From an uncultured Chloroflexota bacterium (lineage in GTDB: Bacteria > Chloroflexota > UBA11872): a stretch of 64,000 nucleotides of DNA. Made by a program: the position numbers and the translations under genes. Of the stretch, positions 24,395 to 32,735 are shown piece after piece. The DNA lies in contig OY282448.1 of the NCBI GenBank assembly GCA_958296175.1, positions 124,001-188,000 on the forward strand, given 5' to 3'. How positions within the stretch are numbered: position 1 is the first letter of the stretch; every line of letters begins with the position of its first letter. The notes below the pieces were generated by a model, which saw nothing but the letters and a program-made list of their open reading frames with translations, was not told the origin of the DNA and searched no databases.

Positions 24395-26836
24395 TCAGCG
24401 GTCTGGGGCTGCCTGCGCCGTGCGGGTTTTTACGAAGGACACTTCCCATGTCCATTCCCTGTTTGGGGTCTGCTGCCCCGTGTCGATGCGGGCGATGGGC
24501 CAGGCGGGGAGTGTGACGCGCGCCTGGCAGCCGCCGTCCTGGAACGACCCGTGCTCGGCGAAGGCGAAGTCGAGGGTCTCGGCGCCGGACGCCGCGCGGT
24601 CGTCGGACAGGTCGGCTGCGTGGATGGGCGTGACGCGCAGGAAGAAGCGTTGGCGCACGTCGTCCGCCGTGCAGGGCGTCTTGCGGTAGGTCAGCGACGC
24701 GCCGTCCAGCTCGACGTCGAACGTCGAGCGCCGCAGGCCGTCGGGCGGAGGCGCTTCGGCAACGTCGAGCGCCGCTTCCCAGACGACCTCGCCGCCGGGG
24801 ACGTATTGGCCGGTGTGGACGCGCGCCATCGCGTAGGCGGGGAGCGGGACGACCGCCAGACACACCCCGTGGGCGGCGCGGAGGATGTCGAATTGGGAGT
24901 CCAGGTTGTCCAGGCCGTGCGGCGTGCGCGTGCGTAACCGTTCGGCCGGGTTCACCGGGGTGACGTGCAGGAAGAAGCGCGCGGCGTCGAGGTCGTCGGC
25001 ATCGCAGGGGCGTTTGCGATAGATCATCTCGGTGTCGGTGAGATAGACGTCGAAGGCCGCGCGCGCCACCGGAGGCCCGAAGACGCCGGCGGCTGCTGCT
25101 GCGTCCACGTCACGAAACCGCGCGGGCGCGCGGGTTTCGGCGATCACGCCGCCGTACGCCCACAGCCTGTGCAGGACCGGCGGCCGCGTCCCGGGGGGCA
25201 GGGGCGCCCAGCCGCCGCCGTCGAGGGACACGACGCCGACCTGGCCGAACTCCAGCCCCAGCAATCGCCGAAGCTGCGCTTCGGGCAGCTTGAGCGCATC
25301 TGCGCGCGACGTGTCCGAGACAAATACCAGGTCGTCGGGGTAGCGCTGGAGCAGATGCTCCAGGCCCTGGCGGCGTGACTGGATGCCCCCATACAGGGAA
25401 AAGTTCTGAGCCGCGGCGCTGGCCAGCTGCACGAGCGGACTGAAGTAGACGTGCTGGTGGGGGTGCAGCGCGGCCATGGAGGCGGCGGTGCTGACCGCGC
25501 CCAGCCCCGCCGCCCCGACCACGGCCGCCCGCCGTGCGCGCGCGAGTCTGGGCCGCACGTGCGCCATCCACCCGCGTACGCGCGCGGGTGCGCCGCGCGC
25601 GACAGCTCGGGCGGATGCCGGCCCTCCATGCGCGGGCAGCGGCGGCCCGGCCAGCCATTGCGCGCCGGCCGCCGCCAGCAGGCTGAAGGGCGCCCACAAG
25701 AAATACATCTGCTGCCAGCCGGCGTGGACGTGCGCCTGGACCGCGGCGAAGACGAGCACCGGCAGCACGGCGCAGCCCAGCAGCAGCAGCTGGAAGCGCA
25801 GAGCGCCGGCGGCCGCCGCGGCCCGCGGGCGGCGCGCCGCGCGGGCCAGAACCACCGCCGCGCCCACCACTCCCAGCAGCAGCGTGACCGGCGGCGCCGT
25901 GACCGCGAACCACGTCGGGATGTAATGCGGCGGAACCGCGTCCGACTGGACCGCCTCGCCCAGAAACCTCGTCCAGAAGGGCGGTGGGTACTGGGCGAAC
26001 ACTGCAACCGCTTCGAGCATCCGCCCTGGATATTCCCAGGCGTAGGGGTGCAGGACGTAGGTCGTCAGCAGCGCGGCGGCCGTGAAGGCCATGCCGCCGA
26101 ACAGCGCGCGCCGCCGCGCTCTGGCGTCGGCGGCCTGCCAGACGTCCAGCGCCAGCAGCGCCAGCACGGCCGGCAGCAAGATCAGACCGAAGACGCGCAG
26201 GCCGACCGCCAGCCCCACGCTCACGCCCACGCCGCCCAGCGCGAACGCGCCCGGCGCGCCGTGGCGAAACACGTGATGGATGAGATACAGCGCCAGCATG
26301 AACGCGGCCGCAAACGGCGGATCGTTGGAGTCGAAGAAGGAGTGGGCGTAGATGCGCGGATGCAGCAGGAACAGCAGCATGGTCAGCAGACCCAGCCAGC
26401 GGCTGCCGAACAGACGCCAGGCCAGCAGAGCGCCAACCACCCCGCCGGCAATGAATACCAGATGCGACAGCGCATGGCGCAGCAGGAAGACGGCGCGGCT
26501 GCCCTGGAGACCCAGCGCGCGCTCCAGCAGCAGCGCCGGCAGCTTGAAGGTCACGCCGTAGAAGCGGTCGTGGCCGGTGGGCACGGCGTCGGCGTCGCCC
26601 GCGATGACGTCTGCGAAGTAGATGGCGGAACGGCGCTGCTGCAGCTCGATGCAACACATCCCGTAGTCGTCCAGGACGAGCGCGCCCACAGCGGCAAACA
26701 GCATCGCCGCGGCCAGCACCAGCGCCGGGAACGGCGCTCGCGCCGCCGCCGCGGCAATGCTCTGGGCGGCGCGGGCCGCAAGGCGCGACAAGGCAGCAAC
26801 CTGCCATGGCATGGGCAGCGGGCCATAGTCTGCCAT
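24395..26836 (-). CDS. GT39-like membrane protein, paralogue 1, with tandem C-terminal domains
   Basis: 813 aa from ATG 26836 (the frame extends upstream, but without homology to the paralogues). The N-terminal 450 residues have about ten hydrophobic segments, as in GT-C family 39 glycosyltransferases that use lipid-linked sugars. The first loop motif is DDYGMCCIELQQRR; the other two copies have DE (IDEWAQRQ, SDELLQRQ) where this has IE, so the general acidic pair is partly lost. NDPPFAAAFMLALY replaces the usual KDPPF. The C-terminus is soluble and contains two related ~95-residue modules (FDVYLTDT..IYRKRPC, then FDVELDG..TYRKTPC). Membrane location and sugar target are inferred. Confidence 0.8.
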   Translation of the reverse strand: MADYGPLPMPWQVAALSRLAARAAQSIAAAAARAPFPALVLAAAMLFAAVGALVLDDYGMCCIELQQRRSAIYFADVIAGDADAVPTGHDRFYGVTFKLPALLLERALGLQGSRAVFLLRHALSHLVFIAGGVVGALLAWRLFGSRWLGLLTMLLFLLHPRIYAHSFFDSNDPPFAAAFMLALYLIHHVFRHGAPGAFALGGVGVSVGLAVGLRVFGLILLPAVLALLALDVWQAADARARRRALFGGMAFTAAALLTTYVLHPYAWEYPGRMLEAVAVFAQYPPPFWTRFLGEAVQSDAVPPHYIPTWFAVTAPPVTLLLGVVGAAVVLARAARRPRAAAAAGALRFQLLLLGCAVLPVLVFAAVQAHVHAGWQQMYFLWAPFSLLAAAGAQWLAGPPLPAHGGPASARAVARGAPARVRGWMAHVRPRLARARRAAVVGAAGLGAVSTAASMAALHPHQHVYFSPLVQLASAAAQNFSLYGGIQSRRQGLEHLLQRYPDDLVFVSDTSRADALKLPEAQLRRLLGLEFGQVGVVSLDGGGWAPLPPGTRPPVLHRLWAYGGVIAETRAPARFRDVDAAAAAGVFGPPVARAAFDVYLTDTEMIYRKRPCDADDLDAARFFLHVTPVNPAERLRTRTPHGLDNLDSQFDILRAAHGVCLAVVPLPAYAMARVHTGQYVPGGEVVWEAALDVAEAPPPDGLRRSTFDVELDGASLTYRKTPCTADDVRQRFFLRVTPIHAADLSDDRAASGAETLDFAFAEHGSFQDGGCQARVTLPAWPIARIDTGQQTPNREWTWEVSFVKTRTAQAAPDR

Positions 26837-27090
26837 GCGGCGGAGCGGCGGCGCTCCCCAGCGCCGCCCCCCCCCGCGCGCCGCCGCCCCCGCGCACCTC
26901 CGGCGGCGGATCGTCTTGCGGGTGCAGGCGGCGCGGGCGGCGGGCAGTTCAGTACCATGCGCGCCCGTGCACGCCGGGCGCGAGCGAGAGGCATCCAGCA
27001 GCCAGGCGCCGGCGAGCCGCGCCGCCAGCGCCGACAGTGCGGGCGCGGGGCGCCTGGGGGCGCGGCGGGCGCGCCGCGGGAGACGAGGAC

Positions 27091-28338
27091 ATGCAAGGCG
27101 GGCGGGCGCGGGACGTTCTAAGGCACATGGCGCCGCGCGTCTATGCAACCACCTTCATCACCTCGTTCGGGCAGGGCATGCTGGTGCCCGCGCTGCCGCT
27201 CTTTCTGATCGAGGCGCTGCAGGACCCGGCCACGGGCGAGGTCAACGAGCTGCTGGTCACCCTGCCGATTGCCATGGCCGGGGTGGGCACGCTGCTGGCC
27301 AACGTGCCGTTCGGCGTGCTGCTGGGGCGCATGTCGGAAAGGACGGGGCAGATTGCGGGGGTGGCGCTGATTGCCGCCAGCGTGGCGGTGTTGGCCGTGG
27401 ACGCGCCGTATGCGGTGTTGATTGCAATGCGGCTGCTCACGGGCGTGGGGCTGAGCCTGTGGGGGCTGTCGCGCATGCAGTACATGCTGCGCATGACGCC
27501 GCTGCGGCAGCGCGGGCGCGTGATGTCGGTCTTTGGCGGGGTCAACCGCATTGCCATGTCCTTTTCCGGCCCGGCGGCCGGCGGCGCGGTTGCCAGCGTG
27601 TGGGGCTACCAGGCGCTCTTCGTCATGGCGGGCGTCATCATTGCCGCGGCGCTCGTTCCGTCGGTGCGGTTCCGCGAGGCGCGGGCCGCGGCCGGGGCGC
27701 AGGTGGCCGCGCCGCCCAACCCGTTTGCGGCGCTGGGGCGCGTGCTGCAGACCCGCCGCTACGACCTGCTGACGGCCGGCACGGGGCACGTGCTGGCGTC
27801 CACCATCCGCGCCGGGCGCACGGTGGTGCTGCCGCTGTACGGGGCGCAGGCGCTGGGACTGGACGCCGCCGCCGTGGGGATTGCCGTGAGCATATCGGGG
27901 GCGGTGGACATGGTGCTGTTTCCGCTGGCGGGGTATGTGATGGACCACTTCGGGCGCAAAGCCGCGATCCTGCCCTCGTTCACGCTCTTCGGCGTGTTCA
28001 TGGCGCTGCTGAACCTGGCGGGGGACTTCGGCGGGCTGGCGGTGATTGGCGTGATGCTGGGGATTGCCAACGGCCTGGGGTCGGGCACCATGCTGACGCT
28101 GGGCACGGACCTTGCGCCGCGGGAGCGGCCGGGGGAGTTTTTGGGCGTGTGGCGGCTGCTGGGCGACGTGGGCCACTCGGGCGGGCCGGCCGTGGTGGGC
28201 GGGGCGGCCGAGCTGTTTGGGCTGGCGCTGGCGCCGCTGGCGCTGGCCGGCATTGGCCTGGCCGGCGCGTTGACCTTTGGCCTGCTGGTGCGCGAAACGC
28301 TGGAAGCGCGCCCGGCGGACGCCCGCACAGGGCCGTAA
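27091..28338 (+). CDS. Major facilitator superfamily transporter
   Basis: 415 aa, about twelve predicted transmembrane helices. MFS loop 2-3 is recognisable as GRMSERTGQIAG, and the second half has GYVMDHFGRKAAI, the RK-containing equivalent of that motif. A secondary transporter for drugs, sugars or metabolites; the substrate is unknown. Start ATG 27091, about 250 nt from the divergent GT39-like gene. The promoter should lie in that gap. Confidence 0.85.
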   Translation: MQGGRARDVLRHMAPRVYATTFITSFGQGMLVPALPLFLIEALQDPATGEVNELLVTLPIAMAGVGTLLANVPFGVLLGRMSERTGQIAGVALIAASVAVLAVDAPYAVLIAMRLLTGVGLSLWGLSRMQYMLRMTPLRQRGRVMSVFGGVNRIAMSFSGPAAGGAVASVWGYQALFVMAGVIIAAALVPSVRFREARAAAGAQVAAPPNPFAALGRVLQTRRYDLLTAGTGHVLASTIRAGRTVVLPLYGAQALGLDAAAVGIAVSISGAVDMVLFPLAGYVMDHFGRKAAILPSFTLFGVFMALLNLAGDFGGLAVIGVMLGIANGLGSGTMLTLGTDLAPRERPGEFLGVWRLLGDVGHSGGPAVVGGAAELFGLALAPLALAGIGLAGALTFGLLVRETLEARPADARTGP

Positions 28339-28520
28339 GGCCGTACGCAAGGACGCCCGCACAGAGCCGTAACGCCCGCGCGGGGCCGTAGGCAGGGGCG
28401 CCCGCCGCCGGGGGCTGGGGCGCCGGCGGCCTGGCGCCGGCGCGGGGCCGCTGGCGGGGCTGGTACCGTGCACCCGCGCAGCAAAGGGGCCGGTCGGCCG
28501 GATTTCTGGGAGGCGGCGGC

Positions 28521-29585
28521 ATGGGCAGGGACGGAGGCGCCGTGACGAGCGCGGCCGCCGGCAGCGCCGAGCGCGCGGAGGCCGCGGCGGCCGCCATGGC
28601 GCAGGCGGCGCAGGCGTTTCTGGCCTCGCTGGACGACGAGCGCCGCGCCGCGGCGGCGTTCCCTTTCGAGGGCGGCGAGCGCTATCTGTGGCACTACACG
28701 CCGGTGGCGCGCAACGGCCTGCGGCTGAAGGACATGACCCCCGCCCAGCGCGGCCTGGCGCTGCGCCTGCTGGACACGGCGCTGAGCGCCCGCGGCGCGC
28801 GGCAGGCGCGCGGCATCATCGCCCTGGAAACCATTCTGGACGAGTGGGAAGGCATGCAGGGCAGCCGCATGTCCTGGGAGCGCGATCCGGAGCTCTACTA
28901 TTTCAGCGTATTCGGCGCGCCGGGCGGCGCGCGCCCCTGGGGCTGGCGGGCCGGCGGGCATCATCTGGGCATCCACGCCACCATCGCCGCAAACGCCTAC
29001 GTCTCGGTGCTGCCGCTGTTCCTGGGCGCCAACCCGGCGCAGGTGCGCCACGGCCCGCACACAGGAACGCGCACGCTGCCCGACGAGGAAGACCTGGCGC
29101 GCGCGCTGCTGGCCAATCTCTCGGGCGCGCAGAAGCGGCGCGCCATCGTCGACCCAACCGCGCCGGACGACATCCTGACCAAGAACTACCGCGTGGCCGA
29201 CCCGGCGGCGATTCCACGCGGCGGCGTGGTGTTCGCCGACCTGCGCGACGGCCAGCGCCAGGGTCTGGTCGGCTTGATCAGGCACTACGTGCAACGGGCG
29301 AACGGCGAACTGGCGGCGCTGGAGTGGCGCAGGATCGAAGCCGATGGGCTGGACGCGGTGCGTTTCCTGTGGGCGGGGCCCGAAGCGCGCGGCCAGGGGC
29401 ATTACTACGCGGTGGCCGGGCCGTCGTTCGTGATCGAGTACGACAACACGCAGAACGGCGCGAACCACATCCATTCGGTGCTGCGCAGCTACCGCGGCGA
29501 CTGGGGCGAAGACCTGCTGGCCGCGCACTACGCAGACGGCGGGCATGCCGCGTCGTCCAGCAGCAGGGTGCGGGCGCTCTCGTAG
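28521..29585 (+). CDS. DUF3500 family protein
   Basis: 354 aa. Recognisable DUF3500 features are ERYLWHYTPVARNGL, YYFSVFGAPG, PWGWRAGGHHLGIHATI and FVIEYDNTQNGANHIHSV with conserved His and Asp residues. The family often occurs in secreted or cytoplasmic proteins of unknown catalytic function. No signal peptide is visible here. An SD, GGGAGG (28508-28513), precedes ATG 28521. The gap 28339-28520 contains no other gene. It is directly followed by the second GT39-like gene. Confidence 0.88.
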   Translation: MGRDGGAVTSAAAGSAERAEAAAAAMAQAAQAFLASLDDERRAAAAFPFEGGERYLWHYTPVARNGLRLKDMTPAQRGLALRLLDTALSARGARQARGIIALETILDEWEGMQGSRMSWERDPELYYFSVFGAPGGARPWGWRAGGHHLGIHATIAANAYVSVLPLFLGANPAQVRHGPHTGTRTLPDEEDLARALLANLSGAQKRRAIVDPTAPDDILTKNYRVADPAAIPRGGVVFADLRDGQRQGLVGLIRHYVQRANGELAALEWRRIEADGLDAVRFLWAGPEARGQGHYYAVAGPSFVIEYDNTQNGANHIHSVLRSYRGDWGEDLLAAHYADGGHAASSSSRVRALS

Positions 29586-29625
29586 AGCCGTGCCGCCCGG
29601 ACGTGCACGGCGATTGCCGCGCCCT

Positions 29626-31986
29626 GTGACGCGCGCCGCCCAGAGCGTTGCCGCGGCGGCGGCGCGCGCGCCGTTCCCGGTGCTGGCGCTGGCCGCGGCG
29701 CTGCTGTTCGCCGCCGTGGGCGCGCTCGTCCTGGACGACTACGGGACGGGGATCGACGAATGGGCGCAGCGCCAGACCGCCATCGACGTCGCGGACTTCG
29801 TCGCGGGCGACGACGCGGGCGACGACGCCGCCCTGCCCGCCGACCACAACCGCTTCTACGGCGTAGCCTTCGAGCTGCCGCTGTTGCTGGCCGAGCGCGC
29901 GCTGGGGCTCCAGGACAGCCGCGCCGTCTTCCTGCTGCGCCACGCCCTGTCGCATCTGGTCTTCATCGCCGGCGGGGTCGTTGGCGCTCTGCTGGCCTGG
30001 CGTCTGTTCGGCAGCCGCTGGCTGGGTCTGTTGACCATGCTGCTGTTCCTGCTGCATCCGCACATCTACGCGCAATCCTTCTTCAACACCAAAGACCCGC
30101 CGTTTGCGGCCGCGTTCATGCTGGCGCTGTATCTCGTCCACCGCGCGTTTCGCCGCGGCACGCCCGGCGCGTTCGCGCTGTGCGGCGTGGCCGTCGGCCT
30201 GGCCGTCAACCTGCGCGTCTTCGGCCTGATCTTGCTGCCGGCCGTGCTGGCGCTGTTGGCGCTGGACGTCTGGCAGGCCGCCGACGCCAGAACGCGGCGG
30301 CGCGCGCTGCTCAGCGGCGGAGCCTTCGCGGCCGCCGCGCTGCTGACGATCTACGCCCTGCACCCCTACTACTGGGAAAACCCGCTGCGGATGCTCGACG
30401 CGGTTACGACGCTTGCCCGGCATCCGGCGATCCGCGAGAGACGGTTTCTGGGCGAGCTGATCTGGTCGGACGCGGTTCCGCCGCATTACATCCCAACGTG
30501 GTTCGCCGTCACGGCGCCGCCGGTCACGCTGCTGCTGGGGGCGCTGGGCGCGGCGGTGGCCCTGGGGCGCGGCGCGCGCCGCCCGCGGGCGGCGGCGGCC
30601 AACGGCGCCCTGCGCTTCCAGCTGCTGCTGCTGGGCTGCGCCGTGCTGCCGGTGCTCGTCGTCATCGTGATCCAGGCGCACTTGCATGACGACTGGCGGC
30701 ACATGTACTTCTTGTGGGCGCCTTTCAGCCTGCTGGCGGCGGCCGGCGTGCAATGGCTGGCCGGGACGCCGGCCATGGCGGGGGCGGCGCACGCGGCTCC
30801 GTACACAATCAGTGCACGGGGGGGATCCAGGCGCACGGCGCGCACGCTGCGGCGGGCGGCCGCGGTCGGGGCGGCGGGACTGGGCGCGCTCAGCACCGTC
30901 GCTTCCATGGCCGCGCTGCACCCCTACGAGCACGTCTACTTCAGTCCGCTCCTGCAGCCGTCCAGCGCCGTGGCCCAGAATTTTTCCCTGGGTGATCCCA
31001 CCCCGTCACGCCGCCAGGGCTTGGAGTATCTGCTCCAGCGCTACCCCGACGACCTGCTGTTTGGCGTGTACACGTCTTACAACACGGACACGGCCCTGCT
31101 GCCCGAGGCGCAGCGGCGGCGATTGCTGGCGCTGACGGGCGTCCAGCTTGGCATCGTGTCCCTCGACGACGGCGGCTGGGCGCCCCTGCCCCCCGGGACG
31201 CGGCCGCCGGTCGTGCACCAGCTGCAGGCGTACGGCGGCGTGATTGCCGCAACCCGCGCGCCCACGCGGTTCCGCGACGTGGCCGCGGCCGCCGCCGCCG
31301 GCGTCTTCGGTCCCCCAGCCGCGCGCGCAGACTTCGACGTCTATCTCACCGACACCGCGCTCATCTATCGCAAGCAACCTTGCAGCGCCGACGACCTCGC
31401 CGCCGCGCGCTTCTTCCTGCACGTCGTCCCCGCGAACCCGGCCGACCTGCCCGCCTACCGCGCGCCGCACGGCTTCGACAATCTGGACCTCGTCTTCGAC
31501 CACAGCAGCGCCGCCGCCCACGGGGTGTGTCTGGCGGTCGTCTCACTCCCAACCTACGCCCTGGCGCACGTCCGCACCGGCCAATACACCCCCGGTGCCG
31601 GCGACGTCTGGGACGCGGAGTTCGCCGTTGCCGAGGCCCCGCCCGACGGCGTGCGGCGCTCGACGTTCGACGTCGAGCTGGACGGCGCGGCGCTGACCTA
31701 CCGCAAGACACCTTGCACGGCGGACGACGTGCGCCAGCGCTTCTTTCTGCACGTCACGCCCGGCCACGCGGCCGACCTGCGCGCCGACCGCGCACGGTAC
31801 GGCGCCGAGCTGCTCGACTTCGACTTCGCCGAGCACGGGGCATTCGCGGACGGCGGCTGCCGGGCGCGCGTCACGCTCCCCGCCTGGCCCATCGCCCGCA
31901 TCGCCACGGGGCAGCACACCCCGCATAGGGGGACGACGTGGGAAGTGTTTTTCGTGAAAACCCGCACGGCGCACGCAGCCCGCTGA
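29626..31986 (+). CDS. GT39-like membrane protein, paralogue 2, with tandem C-terminal domains
   Basis: 786 aa from GTG 29626 (ATG 29545 would give 813 aa but overlaps the DUF3500 gene). Same architecture as the copy at 24395: a multi-helix GT-C part with the acidic motif DDYGTGIDEWAQRQ and TKDPPFAAAFMLALY, then two soluble repeats (FDVYLTDTALIYRKQPC, FDVELDGAALTYRKTPC). Very close in sequence to the copy at 32736, less so to that at 24395. Probably transfers a sugar from a polyprenyl-phosphate donor to a cell-envelope target. Confidence 0.82.
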   Translation: MTRAAQSVAAAAARAPFPVLALAAALLFAAVGALVLDDYGTGIDEWAQRQTAIDVADFVAGDDAGDDAALPADHNRFYGVAFELPLLLAERALGLQDSRAVFLLRHALSHLVFIAGGVVGALLAWRLFGSRWLGLLTMLLFLLHPHIYAQSFFNTKDPPFAAAFMLALYLVHRAFRRGTPGAFALCGVAVGLAVNLRVFGLILLPAVLALLALDVWQAADARTRRRALLSGGAFAAAALLTIYALHPYYWENPLRMLDAVTTLARHPAIRERRFLGELIWSDAVPPHYIPTWFAVTAPPVTLLLGALGAAVALGRGARRPRAAAANGALRFQLLLLGCAVLPVLVVIVIQAHLHDDWRHMYFLWAPFSLLAAAGVQWLAGTPAMAGAAHAAPYTISARGGSRRTARTLRRAAAVGAAGLGALSTVASMAALHPYEHVYFSPLLQPSSAVAQNFSLGDPTPSRRQGLEYLLQRYPDDLLFGVYTSYNTDTALLPEAQRRRLLALTGVQLGIVSLDDGGWAPLPPGTRPPVVHQLQAYGGVIAATRAPTRFRDVAAAAAAGVFGPPAARADFDVYLTDTALIYRKQPCSADDLAAARFFLHVVPANPADLPAYRAPHGFDNLDLVFDHSSAAAHGVCLAVVSLPTYALAHVRTGQYTPGAGDVWDAEFAVAEAPPDGVRRSTFDVELDGAALTYRKTPCTADDVRQRFFLHVTPGHAADLRADRARYGAELLDFDFAEHGAFADGGCRARVTLPAWPIARIATGQHTPHRGTTWEVFFVKTRTAHAAR

Positions 31987-32640
31987 GCGGGCACGCCCGC
32001 CGCCGCCCCCCGCCACCCCCCACGCGGCCTCCGCCCCTTCTTCCCCTCTCCCTGAGGGAAAGGGCAGGGTGAGGGGGAAGCGCCAGCCGCCATGACTGCG
32101 CCGCCGCCGCCGCGGGCCGTCGGCGTCCCCTTCTTCCCCTCTCCCTGAGGGAGAGGGCAGGGTGAGGGGGGAGCGCCGGGGGGACGCTCTGCGCTGAGGG
32201 GCTGTCGTGCGCTGATCGGCGGCGCCACTCGGGCGGAAGCGTCGTCCTCTTCTGCCGCGTGCCTGCCCCTCACCCTAACCCTCTCCCCCCGGCGCGGGGA
32301 GAGGGGAAAGAAGGGAAACGAGGAGGAAAGACGAGTGCTGGCCGCGCGCAGAGGCGGGGGCCTTTTCCCTCTCCCTGAGGGAGAGGGCAGGGTGAGGGGG
32401 AAGCGCCAGCCGCCATGACTGCGCCGCCGCCGCGGGCCGTCGGCGTCCCCTTCTTCCCCTCTCCCTGAGGGAGAGGGCAGGGTGAGGGGAAGCGCCAGCC
32501 GCCACCCGCCGCCGCCCCCACGCGGCCCCCGCCCCTTCTTCCCCTCTCCCTGAGGGAGAGGGCAGGGTGAGGGGGGAGCGCCTGCCGCCATGACTGCGCC
32601 GCCGCCACGGGCCTCCCGCGTCCCGGGCACGGGCGGCGGC
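31987..32640. repeat. Cluster of six REP-like palindromes in a 650-nt gap
   Basis: Six CCCTCTCCC/GGGAGAGG elements (near 32040, 32140, 32275, 32365, 32455 and 32540). Some share a ~95-bp unit: 32081-32170 and 32401-32490 are direct repeats, and 32300-32398 and 32533-32634 are inverted copies of 23221-23319 and 24278-24375. No protein-coding gene was seen in the gap. Confidence 0.85.
32300..32398. repeat. Right arm of the 99-bp inverted repeat (left arm 23221-23319)
   Basis: See the partner entry. The two arms bracket 9 kb holding the VOC, GT39-1, MFS, DUF3500 and GT39-2 genes. Confidence 0.8.
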
Positions 32641-32735
32641 CCTGCTTGCAGGCGCGCCCGGCGTCCACGGTCGAGGTCGTGACGCCGGAAGCGAGCGGCA
32701 TCCTGGGCGGCGCATGGCAGACTGCGGCCGGTCCC

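Noticed and set aside
31987..32640. CRISPR array
   Set aside because: The repeats are palindromic, irregularly spaced and shared with other intergenic sites; there are no regular unique spacers and no cas genes.
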